64,000 nt of DNA, taken from positions 806,001-870,000 of the forward strand of contig NZ_CP034570.1 of the NCBI RefSeq assembly GCF_003970695.1, written 5' to 3'. This document shows positions 8,685 through 16,941 of this stretch, piece after piece; the first letter of the stretch is position 1, and each line of letters opens with the position of its first letter. This stretch comes from Maribacter sp. MJ134. GTDB lineage: Bacteria; Bacteroidota; Bacteroidia; Flavobacteriales; Flavobacteriaceae. A program made the translations under genes and the position numbers. The notes beneath the pieces are model-generated. The model was not told the DNA's origin. It saw only the letters and a list, made by a program, of their open reading frames with translations, and ran no database searches.

Positions 8685-9725
8685 CTAATTCATAATACAG
8701 CAAACCTCCTGTTGCTCCAAGCGTGTTTGCAAAGTATAGATACGCCTTTCTTTAAAAGGTTTAAACTGGGGGTAGTGCGGGCTAGCATCCTTCATGTCCT
8801 TATATGCGGTAAATTGAGCAGGTGCCACCCAAAAATCGGCCGACTCCGCTTTTTGGAGTACGCTTTCCCAACTTAGGGAATGACTGCCCGTTTCAGGTGT
8901 TCCTTGCCAAAGATAGTTGGCATTCGCATCTTTTATAAACTGTCCGGCCCAGCTATTGCCACCAGGAAGGTACCAAACGTCTTTATACATGGCCCCACTC
9001 ATCACCGTTGGCACGCTGGTAGCCTTTTTAGCTATTTCTTCTGCTGCCGAATACGCTGTCTCAATTTCTTTGAAAATGGAGGCTGCTTCTTTTTCTTTTT
9101 GAAAGAAAGGGGCAAAGAACTTTACCCATTCCGCTTTGCCCAAGGGAGTATTTTCTGTCCAGTCTCCGTTGTAAACGACCGGAATATTAGAACGCGAAAT
9201 TGTTTCATAAGCCTTGTTCTGGGCATTTATTCCAAAACCGACAACAAGTTCCGGATTCAGGGCAATGACCATTTCGGTATTTAGGGATTCATTGTTGCCC
9301 AATTCCTTAATAGCTCCATTATCAATTCGTTTACGAGCTTCCTCAGAGGAAATGTACTGTGTGTCTGGAAACCCTGATAACTTATTCAATACTCCCAAAG
9401 CCTCTAGTGCTGGTATATGCGTAGTGGACGTGACAACTATATTGTCTATAGGAACGCCAACAATTGCGTCGTAGGCTTCTTTGTTTAAGGTCATTGCGGC
9501 CAATTTGTCCTTTGGAATCAACGCATACGTAAATACCGACTCCGCATCTGGCCACGGGGATGTTATTTTAATGAGTGTAAGGTCTCTTGATTTTTCAATG
9601 GTAAAACCGTTGGCATGGGTTACGGAAACTTCCTCTACCGTAGTTTGTGTGGGGAATTGGCCCTTTTGAACGTCCTTACAACCAAAATGTAAGAGGAGAA
9701 GGAGCAAAAATAGGTTTTGTTTCAA
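8685..9725 (-). CDS. btuF: periplasmic substrate-binding lipoprotein (BtuF-like), apparent frameshift near the 3' end
   Basis: This is the substrate-binding component of the B12 importer. The N-terminus is a lipoprotein signal with Cys16 in the lipobox HFGC. The body is a class III binding protein (TroA/BtuF fold) with SVFTYALIPK, VVTSTTHIPALEALG, MVIALNPELVVGFG and the tail motif WVAPAQFTAYKDM. As read, it stops at 8685 after LQTRLEQQEVCCIMN. Adding one base in the short C run at 8717-8718 restores the usual ending, LGATGGLLYYELAPQRPD through HPELLPEHQPFFFKPLE, with a stop at 8586-8584 abutting btuC. The shortened tail is either a sequencing error or a recent mutation. It is the first gene of the operon. 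Confidence 0.88.
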   Translation of the reverse strand: MKQNLFLLLLLLHFGCKDVQKGQFPTQTTVEEVSVTHANGFTIEKSRDLTLIKITSPWPDAESVFTYALIPKDKLAAMTLNKEAYDAIVGVPIDNIVVTSTTHIPALEALGVLNKLSGFPDTQYISSEEARKRIDNGAIKELGNNESLNTEMVIALNPELVVGFGINAQNKAYETISRSNIPVVYNGDWTENTPLGKAEWVKFFAPFFQKEKEAASIFKEIETAYSAAEEIAKKATSVPTVMSGAMYKDVWYLPGGNSWAGQFIKDANANYLWQGTPETGSHSLSWESVLQKAESADFWVAPAQFTAYKDMKDASPHYPQFKPFKERRIYTLQTRLEQQEVCCIMN

Positions 9726-9748
9726 AGAATAAATTTTAATTGATTTTT

Positions 9749-9756
9749 CAAAAGTA
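9749..9756 (-). promoter_or_regulatory. candidate -7 box for btuF-btuC-btuD
   Basis: The minus strand reads TACTTTTG, a perfect match to the Bacteroidota -7 consensus TAnnTTTG, ending 24 bp before the btuF ATG. A start site about 6-8 bp downstream would leave a 5' leader of only some 15-20 bases, too short for a riboswitch. No convincing -33 element was seen. Confidence 0.5.
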
Positions 9757-9797
9757 GTATTATTTCACCTTTGCTTAGAAAGATTAAACAAAATGTT

Positions 9798-9805
9798 TAC
9801 TTTCG
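9798..9805 (+). promoter_or_regulatory. candidate -7 box for the riboswitch-btuB transcript
   Basis: TACTTTCG differs from TAnnTTTG at one base and lies just before the start of the cobalamin riboswitch. A TTTG that could serve as the -33 element is at 9770-9773. It is on the opposite strand from, and within 50 bp of, the btuF promoter candidate, so the two transcripts would start back-to-back. Confidence 0.35.
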
Positions 9806-9817
9806 TTTTGAATTTTG

Positions 9818-10010
9818 GTGTCCGTTATTTTTTAATGATGGACTTAAAAGGGAATCCGGTGCAATTCCGGAGCTGTTCCCGCAACTGTAAGTTTATGCCA
9901 AATCTGTTTTGGCACCTCTTTTAAAGAGGGAGTTATTTACTTCTAAAGCCACTGCCGTTAAAGGTGGGAAGGCAAAATAACTTTAGACAAGTCAGGAGAC
10001 CTGCCAGAAA
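9818..10010 (+). ncRNA. cobalamin riboswitch
   Basis: The stretch carries the conserved core of the adenosylcobalamin/cobalamin riboswitch: GGGAATCCGGTGCAATTCCG at 9850-9869, then GCTGTTCCCGCAACTGTAA ending at 9890, GCCACTGCC at 9948-9956, and the B12 box AAGTCAGGAGACCTGCC at 9989-10005. It lies 100 bp upstream of the receptor gene on the same strand. A short hairpin CTGCC-GAT-GGCAG at 10017-10028 follows directly and may be part of the expression platform. There is no U-rich terminator before the btuB start, so control is more likely at translation initiation. High B12 would be expected to lower receptor synthesis. Confidence 0.95.
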
Positions 10011-10109
10011 TAAGTCTGCCGATGGCAGCGAAAAACTATTGTTAAACTTTCGGGATAAAGGTTTACGTATGGGTACAGACATACTATTCGCTCGAACAAG
10101 AGATTAAAA

Positions 10110-11996
10110 ATGAACAAAAGATTATTAGGCTTTGGCGCTCTGGCTTTGCTATGCGCTAGCATGTTCTCACAAGAACAAAGACAAGAGAAACAACAAGACT
10201 CTATGAAACTTCAAGAGTTGGATGAAGTTGTGGTAAGTGATTCGCGTTTTGCATTAAAACGTGAGAACTCCGGTAAAACCGTCGTAAGAATATCAGCCAA
10301 GGAACTGGAACGAAATCAGGGTAGAACCCTTGCAGAAATCATCAACACTAAAAGTGGTATTGAAGTAAACGGTAGTAGAAGCTTTGCAGGCCAAAATATC
10401 TCCGTTTTTGCCCGTGGAGGAAATAATAGACAGGTATTGGTCGTAATTGACGGTATCCAGGTCTCTGACCCATCTAATGTAAATGGCGAGTATGACTTGC
10501 GATTGCTTAATCCTTCACAAATAGAACGTATTGAAATATTAAAGGGAGCTGCCAGTACTTTATACGGAAACTCGGCCGCTACCGCCGTCATCAACATTAC
10601 CACTAAAAAAGCAGTGAACGAGGGTGTCGCCCTAGAGGTGTTGTCAAATTTTGGTACAAATCAATCTTCCGGGGAACAGAATACTAATATTTCTGATTTT
10701 TCGAATACGGTGACCTTAAGGGCAAAGCAGGATAAACTATCCGTCCTTGCGTCTGGAGGGCATCAATTTACGGACGGACTTTCCGCTGCCATAGGAGAGG
10801 AGCCCGATGATTTTTCTAGAATAGACGGTAACTTTTCCGTAGGCTATCGATTCACGGAAAAATTCGATATTACCGCATCGGCCTTTTACAATAAACTAAA
10901 TTCAGACTTTGATAATGGTTTTCCTGTAGAAGATGCGGATTTTAGTTTTAGAAGTGAGCAATCTCGTTTTGGCCTTGCATCAAAGTATAGATATAATAAC
11001 GGAAGCTTTCAAGTAAAAGGTGCTTTTAACCAGATAACAAGGAGTTTCAAGTCCAGCTTTCCGTCGGCTTTTGATTCGGAGTCGTTTGTTCTGGATATAT
11101 TCAATAAATATACTTTTAGCGACAAATTTTATACCATTGTAGGCCTTAATATCATTGAAAATACTACGGTCTTTACAGAAGAAGAAAATACCACCAGTAC
11201 AGATCCTTACGCCAATGCCGTTTTTGTCAGTGACTTTGGATTGAACCTGAATATTGGAGCGCGTTTAAACAATCATAGCGATTATGGGAGTAACTTTATT
11301 TATAATTTTAATCCGTCCTATACTATCAAAACCACAGATGGATACATCAAATTCCTAGGTTCCTATGCTACCTCGTTCATTGCACCCAACCTATCGCAAT
11401 TGTACGGACCTTTTGGGGCTAATGCTGAGTTGGCGCCAGAGGAGAATATAACTTTGGAAGGTGGTATAGAGTATAGACCTTCTGATAATTTTAGGATCAG
11501 TGCGCTCTATTTTGATAGACAAGAAGACGGACGAATTCAGTTTGTTACCATTGACCCAACTACTTTTGAAAGTCAGTACAGGAATGCAGCGGAGACTGCA
11601 AATTTTAATGGTCTTGAAGTGGAGTTGCAGGCGCAACCAATAGAAAGGTTGAATATAAGCGCAAATTATACCTATACGGACGCCGATAACGGTTTAGCTT
11701 TGCGAATTCCTAAAACCAAAATTAACGCCAATGTGGGATATGATTTCAGCGAGCGTACTTTCTTCTCACTAGCGTACCAATATGTTTCTGAGCGTTCCGA
11801 TACCGATTTTGCTACCTTCACCACGGTGGATTTAGAATCTTTTGGTCTTTTGGATTTCAATATGAAACATGATTTGAACAGTAAGATAAGCTTCTTTTTC
11901 TCTATCAGTAATCTTCTCAATGAAGAATATGTTGAGGTCATAGATTTTACCACAAAAGGACGAAATCTACGGTTGGGAATGCGCTTAAGATTATAA
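10110..11996 (+). CDS. btuB: TonB-dependent outer-membrane vitamin B12 receptor
   Basis: This 628-residue receptor has a cleavable signal peptide (about residues 1-20), a TonB-box region with LDEVVVSDSRFALKREN, a plug domain (about 45-170) containing TLAEIINTKSGIEVNGSRSF and ERIEILKGAASTLYGNSAATAVINITTKK, and a 22-strand-type barrel ending in LRLGMRLRL. The size and plug match BtuB-like cobalamin receptors. The cobalamin riboswitch in its leader and the divergent BtuFCD importer support B12 or a related corrinoid as substrate. It has its own transcript ending at a strong hairpin at 12021. Confidence 0.93.
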   Translation: MNKRLLGFGALALLCASMFSQEQRQEKQQDSMKLQELDEVVVSDSRFALKRENSGKTVVRISAKELERNQGRTLAEIINTKSGIEVNGSRSFAGQNISVFARGGNNRQVLVVIDGIQVSDPSNVNGEYDLRLLNPSQIERIEILKGAASTLYGNSAATAVINITTKKAVNEGVALEVLSNFGTNQSSGEQNTNISDFSNTVTLRAKQDKLSVLASGGHQFTDGLSAAIGEEPDDFSRIDGNFSVGYRFTEKFDITASAFYNKLNSDFDNGFPVEDADFSFRSEQSRFGLASKYRYNNGSFQVKGAFNQITRSFKSSFPSAFDSESFVLDIFNKYTFSDKFYTIVGLNIIENTTVFTEEENTTSTDPYANAVFVSDFGLNLNIGARLNNHSDYGSNFIYNFNPSYTIKTTDGYIKFLGSYATSFIAPNLSQLYGPFGANAELAPEENITLEGGIEYRPSDNFRISALYFDRQEDGRIQFVTIDPTTFESQYRNAAETANFNGLEVELQAQPIERLNISANYTYTDADNGLALRIPKTKINANVGYDFSERTFFSLAYQYVSERSDTDFATFTTVDLESFGLLDFNMKHDLNSKISFFFSISNLLNEEYVEVIDFTTKGRNLRLGMRLRL

Positions 11997-12020
11997 TTTC
12001 AAAACTTTTTTAATACAAAA

Positions 12021-12051
12021 AGAGCGGCCTATGGCCGCTCTCTTTATATTT
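12021..12051. terminator. bidirectional intrinsic terminator between btuB and the S41 gene
   Basis: A perfect 9-bp stem AGAGCGGCC/GGCCGCTCT with a three-base loop (12030-12032) is followed by a T-rich tract on the plus strand and preceded by an A-rich tract, so it can end both btuB and the convergent protease gene. Confidence 0.85.
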
Positions 12052-12075
12052 TAAATCCGTTGATATATGTCCCGA

Positions 12076-13539
12076 CTAATTTAAGTTATAGTGGGTATCG
12101 TCTATCATTTTATTGTGAAGCGGCTCTGTCATTTGTGAACTACCCATTATATCTATCGGTGTCTTTACCGTAAAGCTGCGCTTATCGGATAATCCTGTTA
12201 TTTCTTGAATGGCTCTGGCCAATAAAGGTTCGTTCTGGTCACCAAGTGTACCAAGATTACTTAAATCCTCTTTTTGCTCAATATCCGGAACCAAACCACT
12301 CGTAAAATCAGAGAAACCTTCTGCATTCTCATTTCTGCCCAGTAAGGGTTGAATGGCCCACTGATTATTAGGGTTTATTTTATTTACTCTGGACGGATTA
12401 TACAAATAAGAGTTTTCGCGGTCGTCTACCAAGGTTGTTGAAAATTCATTTTTTCCTCTGGTAACATCGCCAATTTGAACAACATCCGTATAGGGTTCCA
12501 AACTATTTATAAGGAGCTCACTAGCAGATGCAGAACTTCTCGTGGTCAGAACATACACTTTAGGCAATTCTAAGGAATTGATGGTTCTGCTGCCGACGCG
12601 GTCTGCGAAATAAACCTCTAGCTGACTTGTTGAACGCTGTGCTTGAATCTTATCGTTATAGCGTTTTCTAAGGAACAAATCTGAGGTATTCGTCCCATAA
12701 ATCATACTCGCTAGTAAACGTGTCGTATTCACCGAACCACCGGGATTATATCGTAGATCTACAATAAGATTATTTACTCCGGAGGATTCAAAGGCAACAA
12801 AAGCATCATACAGATCATCATCATATTCGTTGGTGAATTTGTTGTACATTAAATAGCCTATTTTCTCATTGCCGATCTCGAAAGTTTTGGCAATGAAAAC
12901 AGGGTTTTCAGCAAGCGCCTCTTGTTTGGTAAGCTCTACTTCTCTATCATTGGGTGTAACCTCACCATTAACAAATGTTGCCATATTTAGAGTGTAGGTG
13001 CTGTTATCACCGAACAAAAGATCAATATAGTTGTCTTCTGTCAAAGGCTGGCCGTCTACTCCGGTAAATAAGTCCCCTCGTTGAATGTCTTTGGTAGCAC
13101 CGTCCGAGTTTGGGAGAATATAGCGCACGTATCCAAAAAGATTTTGACCGCTAGCAAACCGTACCAAGCCAAACTGCACTCCGTTACTTCTGGAGATACC
13201 GGCCAGGGAGTTTGTAAGCTCACGATAATCTGAATTGTAGAAGCTAAATCGATCCTCTATAAATTTTAATTTCCCATCGAAGAAATCTGCTGGATTTTCC
13301 TCAGAGACTAAAAAAGAAGTGTATGCTTCCCGGCCCTCATTAGTATTCTCGAACCTATCATCTGCCAGATCAGGAACTTCATCTTGCCAGAAATACCAAA
13401 AGTTCATGGCTTTCCACATAAAATCCTGGACGGCCACTTCCTCTGAAATTGGGTCTACAGTATTCGGTATTTCAAATTCATCGGTCTTGGAACAAGATAG
13501 TGCAACGAATACCAGTAAAACGAAATAATATTTTTTCAT
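12076..13539 (-). CDS. S41-family (C-terminal processing) serine protease lipoprotein, copy 1
   Basis: An exported protease of 487 residues. I use the second in-frame ATG (13539) because it places MKKYYFVLLVFVALSC, a lipoprotein signal with lipobox ALSC, at the very N-terminus. After a linker comes a helical N-domain (MWKAMNFWYFWQDEVPDL), a PDZ-like domain (about residues 115-195) and the S41 core. NLIVDLRYNPGGS precedes the TTRSSASASELLINS nucleophile loop, and the general-base lysine is in GDVTRGKNEF, 25 residues after the likely catalytic serine, as in Tsp/CtpA. It is a tandem paralogue of the next gene. The substrate is unknown. Confidence 0.9.
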   Translation of the reverse strand: MKKYYFVLLVFVALSCSKTDEFEIPNTVDPISEEVAVQDFMWKAMNFWYFWQDEVPDLADDRFENTNEGREAYTSFLVSEENPADFFDGKLKFIEDRFSFYNSDYRELTNSLAGISRSNGVQFGLVRFASGQNLFGYVRYILPNSDGATKDIQRGDLFTGVDGQPLTEDNYIDLLFGDNSTYTLNMATFVNGEVTPNDREVELTKQEALAENPVFIAKTFEIGNEKIGYLMYNKFTNEYDDDLYDAFVAFESSGVNNLIVDLRYNPGGSVNTTRLLASMIYGTNTSDLFLRKRYNDKIQAQRSTSQLEVYFADRVGSRTINSLELPKVYVLTTRSSASASELLINSLEPYTDVVQIGDVTRGKNEFSTTLVDDRENSYLYNPSRVNKINPNNQWAIQPLLGRNENAEGFSDFTSGLVPDIEQKEDLSNLGTLGDQNEPLLARAIQEITGLSDKRSFTVKTPIDIMGSSQMTEPLHNKMIDDTHYNLN

Positions 13540-13566
13540 GAAAAATTCCAACTAATTTATCCTGTA

Positions 13567-13574
13567 CAAAAGTA
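13567..13574 (-). promoter_or_regulatory. candidate -7 box for S41 protease copy 1
   Basis: The minus strand reads TACTTTTG, a perfect TAnnTTTG match, in the 40-52 bp gap between the two protease genes. Its presence suggests that copy 1 can be transcribed independently of copy 2. It lies upstream of the preferred start at 13539. Confidence 0.45.
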
Positions 13575-13591
13575 ACGTCTAGAACAGACTA

Positions 13592-15121
13592 TTATTTTCT
13601 ATTGGGCATATCTAAGTGCATAAGACCGTCCATAAGTGAAACATTGGTATTTTCTTTAAGGTCATAGGACCCAAATAAGGTATTCGCGGTCATAGCAGGT
13701 GTCAAATCAATTTTACCGCTTTCTCCAGTTATTCGGCTTATAGTCAAAGCAAGTAGGGGTTCTGAAGGGTCTCCTAAAACGCCAAGATTAGAAATATCTT
13801 CTTCTAATTCAAAATTAGGTACTAGGCCAGAGGTATAATCGGAAAAACCATCAGCATTCTCGTTTCTTCCCAAAAGGGGTTGTATTCCCCATTGGTTATT
13901 AGGGTTTATGTTAGCTTCTCTATCAGGGTCGTAGAAATAACTATTTTCTAAATCATCTACAAAGGTTATCGAGAATTCGTTCTTACCTGTAGTCGTTGTT
14001 CCTATTTGAACAACATCCACGTACGGTGCAAGACCGTTGATTACGAGCTCGCTTGCAGAGGCAGTGCGGTCCGTTGTTATCACATATACCCGTTGCAGAT
14101 TTAATGCATTTATAGGGGAACCATCTATAGTAGTGCTGGAAAAGTTTGTTTCTCCGTCTCCCGGGTCAAAAGTAGATTGAATCTTATTATTATACCTCGC
14201 CTTTAAGAAAAGGTCATTCGTGTTTGTGCCGTAAACAGAACTTGCGATTTGTACTGCCGTACTGACCCTACCGCCACCATTGTACCTAAAGTCTAACACG
14301 AGTTCCTGAACACCTTCTGACTTAAAGTTTCCAAAGACATTGTTCAGTTCTTCGTCAAAAGCGGCTAAGAAACCATTGTACATAAGATAACCGATTTTAA
14401 TTCCGCTTTGTTCCAATACGTTGGATACAAGAATAGGATTTTCTGAAAAATTGTCCACCTTAGTTAGAGTAACTTCCTTGTTGTTCTCGGTAATACTATT
14501 GTCTACGATTTCAGCCATATCCAAAGTATACGTGGTATTCTCACCGAACAACAAATCTCTAAAATTAGTTCTATTGAGTCTTTGACCATCAACCCCGATA
14601 AAAATATCACCTCTTTTGATATCTTTCGTTGAGGCATCTGAATCTCTTGCGATATAGGTAACTACGCCATATACATCATCACTACCTTGAAATAGATAGA
14701 GTTGAAATTCCAAACCATTGCTTCTAGATACTCCCTGAAGTCTACTCACCAAATCCTTATAATTTTCCGCTGCAAAGGAGAAACGGTCTATGGCAGCAGC
14801 TTCACCGACCACGCGTTCATGATTATAACATATTTGATAGAAAAAATCTTCTGGATTAGGCTCATCCTCTAAGAAATCTTCGTAGGCCACTTGTGTCGCA
14901 AAGCGATCATCTGCCAAATCAGGAACGTCTTCTTGCCAGAAATAAAACGCATTCATGGCCTGCCACATAAAGTTTTGGGCCTCAATATTGACCACCTGGG
15001 GATTTTCTTCAACAACTTCCTCCTCCTCAATGACTTCTTCCACTAATGGAGCATCATCATTTTTATTACAGGCAGTGAAACAGACTCCGAGTACAAGGAG
15101 TGATAAAAAGTACTTTTTCAT
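13592..15121 (-). CDS. S41-family serine protease lipoprotein, copy 2
   Basis: A 509-residue exported protease that is clearly paralogous to the downstream copy. The lipoprotein signal MKKYFLSLLVLGVCFTAC has the lipobox cysteine at residue 18, followed by an acidic linker full of E and V. The same blocks follow in order: MWQAMNAFYFWQEDVPDLADDRF, a PDZ-like region with GVVTYIARDSDASTKDIKRGD, LVLDFRYNGGG, TTDRTASASELVINGL (catalytic serine) and TTTGKNEF (catalytic lysine). The copies share conserved endings such as QPLLGRNENADGFSDYTSGLVP. It carries an extra acidic linker and a small insertion (NHERVVGEAAAID). Tandem duplication followed by divergence is the simplest explanation. Confidence 0.9.
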   Translation of the reverse strand: MKKYFLSLLVLGVCFTACNKNDDAPLVEEVIEEEEVVEENPQVVNIEAQNFMWQAMNAFYFWQEDVPDLADDRFATQVAYEDFLEDEPNPEDFFYQICYNHERVVGEAAAIDRFSFAAENYKDLVSRLQGVSRSNGLEFQLYLFQGSDDVYGVVTYIARDSDASTKDIKRGDIFIGVDGQRLNRTNFRDLLFGENTTYTLDMAEIVDNSITENNKEVTLTKVDNFSENPILVSNVLEQSGIKIGYLMYNGFLAAFDEELNNVFGNFKSEGVQELVLDFRYNGGGRVSTAVQIASSVYGTNTNDLFLKARYNNKIQSTFDPGDGETNFSSTTIDGSPINALNLQRVYVITTDRTASASELVINGLAPYVDVVQIGTTTTGKNEFSITFVDDLENSYFYDPDREANINPNNQWGIQPLLGRNENADGFSDYTSGLVPNFELEEDISNLGVLGDPSEPLLALTISRITGESGKIDLTPAMTANTLFGSYDLKENTNVSLMDGLMHLDMPNRK

Positions 15122-15282
15122 AAATCTCTTTTTTTAGCAATATAAATATTTTAAGCAATAATTATTCCAGAATACAGAAATGGTAAAATTCATTGCTCCC
15201 GTCACAATCTTACGATAGATACGTAATTCTTTAGTGTAAGGATGTTAAATTTACTTACATATGGTATTAAAAAAAATTTATT

Positions 15283-15307
15283 GTAACAAAATTCGTTGAA
15301 TGTCGTC
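15283..15307 (+). promoter_or_regulatory. candidate ECF-sigma-type autoregulatory promoter
   Basis: GTAACAAA at 15283-15290 and CGTC at 15304-15307 are separated in the arrangement typical of ECF sigma promoters (an AAC-containing -35 element, 16 bp, then a CGTC-type -10 element). The site lies 49 bp upstream of the ECF sigma gene itself. No TAnnTTTG box is seen in the same leader. That the encoded sigma factor uses it is inference. Confidence 0.4.
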
Positions 15308-15355
15308 TTCCTTTTGTAGACCAATGAATGGGTTTGCGAGCAACCGAACCAACAA

Positions 15356-15865
15356 ATGAAACAAACGGAGTTTTTAAATGTGGTAATGCCTTTTAAGGAT
15401 AAGCTGTACAGAATGGCCAAACGGTTATTGGTGTCCAGCGAAGAGGCAGAAGATGCTACGCAAGAAATTCTTTTAAAGTTATGGTCCAAGAAAAAAGCAA
15501 TGGGTAGCTATAAGAATGTAGAAGCCTTTGCGATGACAATGACAAAGAACTTTTGTTTAGATCGATTAAAATCTAAGCAAGCAGGGAACCTTAAATTGGT
15601 ACACAGCAATTATAGTGATGATAATTCCTCTTTACAAAAACAGGTAGAGGCAAGGGATAGTGTCAGCTGGGTAGAGCGGATAATGGAAGAATTACCCGAA
15701 CAACAGAAGATGGTATTGCAGTTAAGGGATGTTGAGCAATACGATTATGATGAAATAGAAGCGCTTTTAGACATGAAACCAACGGCAATACGAGTGGCCT
15801 TGTCAAGAGCAAGAAAAACAGTAAGAGAAAAACTAATGCAAAAACATAGTTATGGAATTGGATAA
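15356..15865 (+). CDS. ECF-type RNA polymerase sigma factor
   Basis: A 169-residue sigma-70-family factor of the extracytoplasmic-function class, with only regions 2 and 4. Region 2 spans about residues 10-80 (AEDATQEILLKLWSKK is the region 2.2 core-binding helix; FAMTMTKNFCLDRLKSK is region 2.4). Region 4 spans about 108-160 (LPEQQKMVLQLRDVEQYDYDEIEALLDMKPTAIRVALSRARKTVREKL). The next gene overlaps it by 14 bp and encodes a single-pass membrane protein, the usual arrangement for a sigma/anti-sigma pair. Three DUF4252 genes follow and are the probable regulon core. Confidence 0.93.
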   Translation: MKQTEFLNVVMPFKDKLYRMAKRLLVSSEEAEDATQEILLKLWSKKKAMGSYKNVEAFAMTMTKNFCLDRLKSKQAGNLKLVHSNYSDDNSSLQKQVEARDSVSWVERIMEELPEQQKMVLQLRDVEQYDYDEIEALLDMKPTAIRVALSRARKTVREKLMQKHSYGIG

Positions 15866-16286
15866 CATAGAGAAATTATTGGAAAAGTATTTTGAAGCAA
15901 CTACTACAGTTGCAGAAGAAGAAACTCTTAGGGACTATTTTTCTAAAGAAAGTGTAGCAACGCATCTAGAGCAGTATGCTCCCATGTTTCAATACTTTTC
16001 AAAAGCCAAAGAAGAACGATTTACAAGGCAGGTCCCATTAAAAGCTAAAAATAATATATATAAGTGGGCATCCGTTGCTGCGGCAGTAGTTCTTGCATTT
16101 GGAGTTTATTTTGGTAATGACTACCGAGAACAACAAATTGCGGATCAAGAAAAAGCTTTGTTGGCTTACAATCAAACAAAAAAAGCCTTTGCACTCTTGG
16201 CCGTTAATTTTAATAAAGGCACTGAAAAAGTAGCTTATTTAAATGAATTCGAAGAAACAAAACAAAAAATTTATAACAACAATTAA
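15852..16286 (+). CDS. probable anti-sigma factor, single-pass membrane protein
   Basis: A 144-residue protein with a cytoplasmic N-terminal helical part (MELDNIEKLLEKYFEATTTVAEEETL resembles the sigma-binding segment of Bacteroidota anti-sigma factors), one transmembrane helix (about residues 73-89, ASVAAAVVLAFGVYFG) and a short periplasmic helix. The start overlaps the sigma gene by 14 bp, implying coupled translation. The anti-sigma role rests on context and topology; no zinc-binding HxxxCxxC motif is present. Confidence 0.75.
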   Translation: MELDNIEKLLEKYFEATTTVAEEETLRDYFSKESVATHLEQYAPMFQYFSKAKEERFTRQVPLKAKNNIYKWASVAAAVVLAFGVYFGNDYREQQIADQEKALLAYNQTKKAFALLAVNFNKGTEKVAYLNEFEETKQKIYNNN

Positions 16287-16297
16287 TAGTAAATATG

Positions 16298-16843
16298 ATG
16301 AAGAAAATAATAGTTACAATAGTAATGGCAATGGCGTGCTATACCGGATTCTCACAATCCATGTTCGATAAATACGAAGATTTGGATAATGTAAGTGCGG
16401 TAGTGGTAAACTCTAGTATGTTCAGGTTATTATCCAATATCGATGTAGAAGTCGATGATCCGGAAGCACAAGACTTTATGGATATCGCCAAAAGTTTGAA
16501 GAACTTAAAGGTTTTTATTACCGAGGACAAAAGTATCTCTGCAGATATGATGAGTACAATGAACAAGTACTTAAAATCCAATTCGCTTGAAGAGCTAATG
16601 CGAGTGAAGGATAAAGAAGCCAATGTAAAGTTCTACATTAAACAAGGTAAGGACGAAGATCACGTTAGCGAACTTTTAATGTTCGTAACCGGAATGAAAA
16701 ACGTGGATATGGACGTTAACGGAAGAAAGTTTGAAACCGTATTACTTTCCCTTACAGGAGATATCGACTTAAATAAAATAGGCTCCCTAACAAGGAAAAT
16801 GAACTTACCCGAAGAATTGAATAAAGCGGGTAAAAAGCAATAA
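16298..16843 (+). CDS. DUF4252 exported protein, copy 1
   Basis: A secreted or periplasmic protein of 181 residues, counted from the second of two consecutive ATGs. The signal peptide ends near YTGFSQ. The mature part matches the DUF4252 pattern: SMFDKYEDLDNVSAVVVNSSMFRLL, an LKVFITEDK strand, MMSTMNKYLKSNSLEELMRVKDK, then VKFYIKQGKDEDHVSELLMFVTG and a final ETVLLSLTGDIDLNKIG. It is highly similar to the next gene. DUF4252 genes commonly sit beside ECF sigma factors in Bacteroidota; their biochemical role is not known. It is 8 bp after the anti-sigma gene, so probably co-transcribed. Confidence 0.9.
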   Translation: MKKIIVTIVMAMACYTGFSQSMFDKYEDLDNVSAVVVNSSMFRLLSNIDVEVDDPEAQDFMDIAKSLKNLKVFITEDKSISADMMSTMNKYLKSNSLEELMRVKDKEANVKFYIKQGKDEDHVSELLMFVTGMKNVDMDVNGRKFETVLLSLTGDIDLNKIGSLTRKMNLPEELNKAGKKQ

Positions 16844-16941
16844 CAAGCAGAACGTATGGGTATTGCTGATCGTAAAACAACAGTATTGGCAAGACTCTTT
16901 TTTATTAATAATTCATCAATAACAAATCAAAAAACAACATC

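Noticed and set aside
9726-9818. A second cobalamin riboswitch for btuFCD on the minus strand
   Set aside because: The 92 bp upstream of btuF carry no B12 box or core, and a perfect promoter box lies 24 bp from the start codon.
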